This document shows positions 1-4,665 of a DNA stretch of 9,054 bases, piece after piece; the first letter of the stretch is position 1; each line of letters begins with the position of its first letter. The notes beneath the pieces were generated by a model. The model was not told the origin of the DNA. It ran no database searches and saw only the letters and a program-made list of their open reading frames with translations. The translations under genes were made by a program, and so were the position numbers. This DNA comes from JBPRGG01 sp051418075 (GTDB lineage: Bacteria; Bacteroidota; Bacteroidia; Cytophagales; Cyclobacteriaceae), in the NCBI GenBank assembly GCA_051418075.1, contig JBPRGG010000014.1, positions 1-9,054 on the forward strand, read 5' to 3'.

Positions 1-186
1 TTCCTGCAGGTACTGATCCACCATCTGTAATGCCTGCTGCCTTTCACCTTCCGTCATTTTCAGTTGATCGGGTTGATGTAGTTTTCCCTGCAAGTCTTCT
101 GCCTCCAGCCGGTACTTTTCGGCCAGCTCCTTATATGTTAATGCCAGCTGATTTTTTCTTTGTGAAACCATTTCCTGCACCCCCAT
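1..186 (-). CDS. Partial helical protein of the T4SS-like block (N-terminus only)
   Basis: The open frame starts at an ATG at 186-184 and runs off the left edge, so only about 62 N-terminal residues are seen. A second ATG six codons in (171-169) is an alternative start; an in-frame TAA lies seven codons upstream of the first ATG, and there is no clear ribosome binding site. The visible part is hydrophilic and predicted helical, rich in Gln, Glu, Lys and Leu, with no signal peptide or membrane segment. The stretch ALTYKELAEKYRLEAE resembles ALTYNQLADVMLENEAE in the C-terminal half of the VirB5-like gene two genes upstream, which supports a shared helical module. It starts 48 bases after the stop of the tryptophan-rich gene, in the same direction, so it is probably in the same operon. 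The family is not recognised; a coiled-coil accessory protein of the transfer system is a guess. Confidence 0.6.
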   Translation of the reverse strand, partial: MGVQEMVSQRKNQLALTYKELAEKYRLEAEDLQGKLHQPDQLKMTEGERQQALQMVDQYLQE

Positions 187-234
187 CCTATTCAGAAAGA
201 CTTAATGTGCCAGGGCTTTATATTGATCCGGACT

Positions 235-1065
235 TTACGGGAAAGCCATCTGTGAATCCCATACATGTAACTTCCGGAAAAGCATTTTAGCCTGATCAGA
301 AGGCTTTTCTCTCTTATGGTATATATCCCTGACCACCTGGACATAATCCAATACCTGTTCCGGTAGTTTCAGTTCCAATGACCGGGCCCATTCCCAGTTC
401 ATGATCGACAGCTTCAGGAAATTTACCAGCCCCACCTGTCTTAAATGTTCCAGATTTTGCCATTGCAAAAGATAAGTTCCATCTGCATTTTCCTGTACCA
501 GGTTATTGATTACTTCTTCTACAATCCATCGGACCCAGGTTTTTTCACTTTCTTCCGATTTATGCACGATTGGCTTTCGTATCAGAAAATCCCAGGAAAT
601 TACTCCCTGGCCAGCCGGTAAGGTTTTTTCCAGCAATTCCTCATTTTCTTCGGCCCAGGTTTTTACCAGAGGTTCTATTTGTTGGTAAAGCCAGGCCAGA
701 CTGGCTTCGATGATCACCGGCTGGGCAGCTGATAATAAATATTGATCGATCCAGCTGTTCAATCGGTTGGAATAATCCTCATCACTTTCCCTGATCAGGG
801 TATCAGTCTGAGGATCATAAGTATAAATTCCATGCCGGGAGGGCATGGTTATGCCATGTTGTTTTCCATATTCATAAGCCTGATCCTGGGTAGGATCAAC
901 ATTCTTTTTTTTGTACCGGTCCTTTTCTACCTGACTTTCCCATTGCTCCTGATTCCAATATATCCAGTCCAGAGAATCTGTGGGAAGTTCCTGGTGATCA
1001 GGTAAAGATTGTCCCATCAAATAACTTCCGTTTAGAAATAAATAAATGATCACAATATATTTCAT
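235..1065 (-). CDS. Exported tryptophan-rich protein of unknown family
   Basis: A 276-residue protein I do not recognise. Residues 1-18 (MKYIVIIYLFLNGSYLMG) look like a signal peptide, so it is probably periplasmic or outer-membrane associated. The mature part is acidic, contains 13 tryptophans (W34, W37, W42, W105, W125, W137, W158, W177, W180, W202, W224, W226, W269) and has no cysteine. A stretch at about 110-150 (LSAAQPVIIEASLAWLYQQIEPLV, then an acidic run) could be a long amphipathic helix; no second clear membrane segment is seen. Its ATG overlaps the TGA of the VirB5-like gene (ATGA at 1062-1065), which points to translational coupling and a shared function. By position it may be a T4SS accessory or lipid-facing component, but this rests on context only. 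The reading frame itself is well supported by length, coupling and signal peptide. Confidence 0.85.
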   Translation of the reverse strand: MKYIVIIYLFLNGSYLMGQSLPDHQELPTDSLDWIYWNQEQWESQVEKDRYKKKNVDPTQDQAYEYGKQHGITMPSRHGIYTYDPQTDTLIRESDEDYSNRLNSWIDQYLLSAAQPVIIEASLAWLYQQIEPLVKTWAEENEELLEKTLPAGQGVISWDFLIRKPIVHKSEESEKTWVRWIVEEVINNLVQENADGTYLLQWQNLEHLRQVGLVNFLKLSIMNWEWARSLELKLPEQVLDYVQVVRDIYHKREKPSDQAKMLFRKLHVWDSQMAFP

Positions 1066-1810
1066 GGCATCAAACGGTCTAATAATAAAAAGGTCTGGTA
1101 AGCATCCATGGCTTTTTCCCGAACCGGATCAGGTCGGTTGATCTGTTGCTGGATCAGCTGATCGGATTGAAGTTTAAGGTCCAGGGCTTTACGAACATAA
1201 GCCGCTGTGGTTTCCAGTAAACCTATTCTTTCTGCTTCATTTTCCAGCATCACATCAGCCAGTTGATTATAGGTCAGTGCAGTCTGAATGATCTTTTGGG
1301 TAGCAGCATAATTGTAAGCCTGCCGGCTGACAAGCTTGTCTGTCTGTAAAGCTTGATATTCCTGTTTACTGAAGGGGATTTGTTCTTCAAAATTAAATCC
1401 AGGGTGCCATGCAGCATCTGTGAACCTAATACTGTACTGATATTCCGGTAACCTTTGATTAAGGGATGATCTGCCGAAAACATATTTAAATAGGGTTCCA
1501 GACCAGGCGACAGATTTTGAAAGGCCTCCAGTTCAAACTGAATGTCACCAAAACCCAGGTCATCCTTGATCAGATCTTTGACTTTCCATAATGCCTGGTC
1601 TATGTTATGCTGTAATCCCCTGATATCATTAACCGTATTGGAAATGGTAAGGGAAACCTGGTTGATATCGTCCATGGTATTCAGGATTTTGGTTAATACC
1701 CCACCATTTGCAATGGTAGCGGCGATATGTCCCGGATCCACTACCACCTGCTGCGCTTTTATTCCGGCACCTGCCAGATGAAACAAAATTATTATCAATA
1801 GCTTTTTCAT
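1062..1810 (-). pseudogene. VirB5/TraI-like conjugative transfer protein, frameshifted
   Basis: The first half is read from ATG 1810 and the second half continues in the -1 frame to a TGA at 1062-1064. Residues 1-20 are a signal peptide ending in GIKAQ; the mature start QVVVDPGHIAATIANG matches the pattern of Bacteroidota TraI and of TrbJ/VirB5 minor pilus proteins (a VxDPxxxA opening followed by long helices). The first frame stays coding-like to about residue 138 (GSQMLHGTLD) and then runs out in a low-quality tail, stopping at 1274. The second frame resumes with FNFEEQIPFSKQEYQALQTDKL and continues as long helices to DRLMP. Adding one T to the GATTTAATTTT stretch (plus-strand A-run 1395-1397) joins both into a 249-residue protein, the right size for the family. 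It lies 11 bases after the 87-codon ORF and overlaps the next gene by ATGA. Real mutation, sequencing error or a programmed -1 shift are all possible. VirB5-like assignment is by motif and architecture, not by search. Confidence 0.7.
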
Positions 1811-1821
1811 GATTCAGAGGA

Positions 1822-2085
1822 TTATAGCAGGTAAACCGGATAACCGTCATTGATGCGAACGATCATTGATTTCCTCTTTTTCTGTTGTAATAAGGAACGG
1901 GCAACATCCTGAGCCAGCTCTAATGGCAGATCAGCTGCAGTACGATAGCCGGACCGGTAAATCGATTGATCAGCCTGGTTCTGTTGATCCGGATGTAAAA
2001 GTATCCCCCGGGAATAATCCCGGTCATACACTTCCAGGTTCACCGGATACTGGTGTATTTGATCAACCACTAGATCTGAATTCAA
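1822..2085 (-). CDS. Small hydrophilic protein or 5'-truncated gene of the T4SS-like block
   Basis: An open frame of 87 codons counted from a TTG at 2085, ending in TAA 11 bases before the VirB5-like ATG. No ATG exists in the frame upstream; it remains open for eight more codons (reading IFSSNQLV just before the TTG) back to a TGA near 2118, with only ATT, TTG and GTG as possible starts. The protein is hydrophilic (MNSDLVVDQIHQYPVNLEVY at the start, DGYPVYLL at the end), has no signal peptide or membrane segment and carries a basic patch QQKKRK near residue 70. Codon use and close spacing to the next gene suggest real coding sequence, but the lack of a normal start suggests either a rare start codon or the remaining 3' end of a longer gene. 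The family is not recognised. Confidence 0.55.
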   Translation of the reverse strand: MNSDLVVDQIHQYPVNLEVYDRDYSRGILLHPDQQNQADQSIYRSGYRTAADLPLELAQDVARSLLQQKKRKSMIVRINDGYPVYLL

Positions 2086-2124
2086 AACTAATTGGTTAGA
2101 TGAAAAAATAATATCTCAATCAGT

Positions 2125-2310
2125 TCATGTTATAGTCGAATCGGTGCGTTCAGACGCAATTGATGAGGGGTAACCTGAAACTAAATTCAGCTTTGAAAAG
2201 CCTGATATATTTTCATAACCTACTTCATATCCAATTTCATAACAAATTGATCTCCAACAGTTCACAACATAAATTAAATTAGCTAAACCTAAAAATATAG
2301 AATGTTTCAT
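2125..2310 (-). CDS. Doubtful 61-residue ORF overlapping the recQ stop
   Basis: The ATG at 2310 overlaps the recQ stop codon in an ATGA, an arrangement typical of translational coupling. The product starts with a moderately hydrophobic segment (KHSIFLGLANLIYVVNCW) followed by a tyrosine/glycine-rich stretch (YEIGYEVGYENISGF) and a Ser/Thr-rich tail. It matches no family I know. The region is more A/T rich than the genes on either side, and its 3' part contains small hairpins, so the frame may simply be open by chance. It could be a coupled small membrane protein, a gene remnant or nothing. Confidence 0.25.
   Translation of the reverse strand: MKHSIFLGLANLIYVVNCWRSICYEIGYEVGYENISGFSKLNLVSGYPSSIASERTDSTIT
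2145..2206. repeat. Cluster of small hairpins between recQ and the T4SS-like block
   Basis: Three short inverted repeats follow one another: TGCGT/ACGCA at 2145-2149 and 2154-2158 (loop TCAG), CTGAA/TTCAG at 2175-2179 and 2186-2190, and GCTTT/AAAGC at about 2190-2201 with a minimal loop. Each stem is only five pairs and none is followed by a clear T-run close by, so they are weak as intrinsic terminators. They lie roughly 100-160 bases beyond the recQ stop and may affect mRNA stability or end the recQ transcript. The arms are short enough to occur by chance. Confidence 0.25.
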
Positions 2311-4454
2311 TCTGGTTTTCGTTTCCGTCTCCGGTCTTCTAACACCGCTTTTATTTCTTCAAAACTGTAATCCTGACCCAAAGCTGCTTTTATAGGAGTT
2401 AGGGCGTGTTCTCCCTTCTGATCAAAAACCTCATTTATTGCTGTATTTTTTTCAGGACTCACAAAGAGTTTCACATCCAATTGGCCGGAAAAAATAAAAT
2501 AATGCAGATGGTTGTAAATTGTTTGTTCAGACAGAGACCTTTCCTGTGAGATTTCGGTCACAGATTTTCCTTGTTTATACAATAGTAATGACTGCTGTTT
2601 GGTATCTGTTGCAACTTTTGTGGGTTTCCTGCGACTTTTTACCGGCTTTTGTCGCATCCGGTGTGAGAGGTTTTGTTTTTTGCAATAGCTATGTACTACA
2701 TTCAGAAATTCCCGCCCATATTTATTGGCTTTATATTCCCCAAATCCGGAGATGTTAAGTAAATCATCAAAACTCTGAGGCAAATAAGTAGCCAAATCCC
2801 GTAGGGTGGCATCTGAAAAAACCAGGTAGGGAGGTACATTTTCCCGGTTGGCCAGCTTTAAACGGATTTCTTTAAGCTGCAAAAATAATTCCTGCTCATA
2901 GGCATTGTCGGTGGTGATAGCTTCTTTTCTGGATGTTTGCTTTACCAGCATCACCTTTTCCTTTCCTTTTAGAACACCATAGCTTTTATTGGTTAATTGA
3001 AGCACCGGGAATTTACCATCAGATTGCTGCAGATAACCCAGGGAGATCAATTCCCTGATATAGCCGATCCAGGCTGTCTTGGTATGCTCCTGGCCTACGC
3101 CATAAGTTTTAATGCTTTTATGCTGAGGTTGTATTTTAGCTGTATCTGCTCCTTTCAAAAAATCAATGATATAATGCAGGCCGAAACCTTCCTTTAAACG
3201 GGCTACGGCAGACAGGGCCTTTTGAGCAATAATGGTTCCATCAAAACGCTCATAATCGGTAAGACAAACATCACAGGTGCCACAATAAGAAGGGAAATCT
3301 TCATCAAAATAACGCATTAAGAATTGTCTGCGGCAGGTTTTTACCTGGCCGTAATCCACCATACTGTTCAACTTCTTTAGCATGATGCTTTGCTGTTGCT
3401 CATCTTCAATATCATCGATAAAGAATCTGAGTTTGAAGGCATCGGCATAACTATATAAAAGCAAAGCCTCACTTTTTAAACCATCTCTTCCGGCTCGGCC
3501 AGTTTCCTGGTAGTAACTTTCTACATTCTTAGGCAGATCCATATGTACCACAAAGCGTACATTAGATTTGTCGATGCCCATACCAAAAGCAACGGTGGCC
3601 ACGATGATCTTGACCCGGTCCTTCAGAAATTTTTCCTGGGTTTTTTCCCTTACTCCTCTCTCTAATCCGGCATGATAAGGCAGGGAATTGAAACCATTGG
3701 TGTTTAACCGATCTGATAAACTTTCAGTAGAATCCCTGGTGAGAACATATATAATTCCTGCTTCATCCTGGTGTTTATTTAAGAAAGAAATTAAGCGGGA
3801 ATAGCTATTTTGCTTGGGTTCGACGAAATAATGGATGTTTTTTCTATTAAAGCTGGAAACAAATAATCGGGCTTTTCCAATGTTTAATTTTTCTAAAATA
3901 TCCCGGCGGGTCTGAATATCAGCAGTAGCAGTCAGAGCCATTACCGGAGTTTCCGGGAATTGCTTTTTTAATTTTGCCAGCATCAGGTATTCAGGCCTGA
4001 AATCATGACCCCAATGAGAAATACAATGGGCTTCATCGATGGCAAAAAGGGAAACTTTGACTTTGCTCAGAAAGTCCAGAAATGAACTTTCATTGGCCAA
4101 TAATCTTTCCGGGGCCAGGTAGAGCAGTTTTAAACGATTATTTTGCACCTGATTGAGCACCTCCTTTTGTTTAGCCACTGAAAGGCTCGAGTTAAGAAAA
4201 GCTGCCGGTATATTCATCAGCTTCAGGTAATCCACCTGGTCTTTCATTAAAGCGATCAAGGGAGATATTACGATGGTTAATCCCTCAAAAACCAGGGCCG
4301 GGACCTGGTAACAAATAGATTTACCTCCCCCGGTAGGCATAAGTACAAAGGTATCTTTTTTTTGTATAGTGGATTGGATAATTGCCTCCTGGTCTAATCG
4401 AAAGGCATCATACCCGAATTTTTCCTTAAGTATTTGTAATGGTTGCGCTGACAT
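2307..4454 (-). CDS. recQ: ATP-dependent DNA helicase RecQ
   Basis: A complete 715-residue 3'-5' DNA helicase of genome maintenance, acting at stalled forks and in recombination. Visible motifs in order: motif 0 (FRLDQ, Q22), Walker A MPTGGGKS (39-46), Walker B DEAH (140-143) followed by the RecQ aromatic-rich loop CISHWGHDFRPEY, motif III ALTATA (173-178), motif V region VATVAFGMGIDKSNVRF, and motif VI QETGRAGRDG (316-325) with both arginine fingers. Zinc-binding cysteines are C374, C391, C394 and C397. The RQC winged helix is at about 405-500 and the HRDC domain at about 516-590. The tail from about 613 holds a helix-turn-helix (SVTEISQERSLSEQTIYNHL), as in Bacteroidota RecQ, which explains the length over the roughly 610 residues of E. 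coli RecQ. The start ATG at 4454 gives the full N-terminus. It is transcribed away from the permease gene. All catalytic residues are present, so it should be active. Confidence 0.97.
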   Translation of the reverse strand: MSAQPLQILKEKFGYDAFRLDQEAIIQSTIQKKDTFVLMPTGGGKSICYQVPALVFEGLTIVISPLIALMKDQVDYLKLMNIPAAFLNSSLSVAKQKEVLNQVQNNRLKLLYLAPERLLANESSFLDFLSKVKVSLFAIDEAHCISHWGHDFRPEYLMLAKLKKQFPETPVMALTATADIQTRRDILEKLNIGKARLFVSSFNRKNIHYFVEPKQNSYSRLISFLNKHQDEAGIIYVLTRDSTESLSDRLNTNGFNSLPYHAGLERGVREKTQEKFLKDRVKIIVATVAFGMGIDKSNVRFVVHMDLPKNVESYYQETGRAGRDGLKSEALLLYSYADAFKLRFFIDDIEDEQQQSIMLKKLNSMVDYGQVKTCRRQFLMRYFDEDFPSYCGTCDVCLTDYERFDGTIIAQKALSAVARLKEGFGLHYIIDFLKGADTAKIQPQHKSIKTYGVGQEHTKTAWIGYIRELISLGYLQQSDGKFPVLQLTNKSYGVLKGKEKVMLVKQTSRKEAITTDNAYEQELFLQLKEIRLKLANRENVPPYLVFSDATLRDLATYLPQSFDDLLNISGFGEYKANKYGREFLNVVHSYCKKQNLSHRMRQKPVKSRRKPTKVATDTKQQSLLLYKQGKSVTEISQERSLSEQTIYNHLHYFIFSGQLDVKLFVSPEKNTAINEVFDQKGEHALTPIKAALGQDYSFEEIKAVLEDRRRKRKPE

Positions 4455-4533
4455 AGCCGGTTTTTAAAGGATAAATTTGCTTAATTATCCCGAAAATATC
4501 CAGTAGATTAGTGTGTAAGTATAATGACTGTAC

Positions 4534-4541
4534 CAAAATTA
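4534..4541 (-). promoter_or_regulatory. Possible Bacteroidota -7 element for recQ
   Basis: On the minus strand this reads TAATTTTG, an exact fit to the TAnnTTTG -7 element of Bacteroidota housekeeping promoters. It would give a recQ leader of roughly 70-75 bases. No TTTG-like -33 element is seen at the expected distance (the bases near 4560 do not fit), so the site is only half supported. No Shine-Dalgarno sequence precedes the recQ ATG, as is usual in the phylum. Confidence 0.4.
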
Positions 4542-4594
4542 ATAGATTTTTACTCATTTTATGGCAGGAATTATTCTGTTATTTTCTAAAATAT

Positions 4595-4620
4595 CGGTCA
4601 TAAATTAAACAATCTGACCG
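4595..4620. promoter_or_regulatory. Inverted repeat in the divergent recQ/permease intergenic region
   Basis: CGGTCA at 4595-4600 and TGACCG at 4615-4620 form a perfect six-base inverted repeat with a 14-base A/T-rich spacer. The arm centres are 20 bases apart, about two helical turns, which fits binding by a dimeric regulator. It lies 45-70 bases upstream of the permease ATG and could be an operator for that gene. No regulator gene is next to it, and a six-base repeat can occur by chance. I found no convincing promoter element for the permease gene in this interval. Confidence 0.25.
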
Positions 4621-4665
4621 GCAAAGTGGATTTATTTACTATTAATCATTCCGTAGTGAATTAAT

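Noticed and set aside
30..290. Plus-strand open frame of 86 codons
   Set aside because: It is antisense to the partial gene and the end of the tryptophan-rich gene; the product is proline/phenylalanine rich with no motif.
506..1005. Plus-strand open frames at 506-688 and 742-1005, the second with hydrophobic stretches
   Set aside because: Both are antisense to the coupled 276-residue gene; the hydrophobic look comes from reverse-complement codons.
1629..1850. Minus-strand open frame of 73 codons overlapping the start of the VirB5-like gene
   Set aside because: It lies in the same frame as the second half of the split gene but ends at a stop at 1629. Its product is low complexity (Gly/Arg/Tyr rich) and it overlaps a frame with a clear signal peptide and family-like start, so it is a shadow.
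1866..2099. Plus-strand open frame of 77 codons
   Set aside because: It is antisense to the 87-codon frame, whose product is more protein-like and fits the operon direction.
2519..3197. Plus-strand open frames inside recQ
   Set aside because: They are antisense to conserved RecQ domains (RQC, HRDC and tail).
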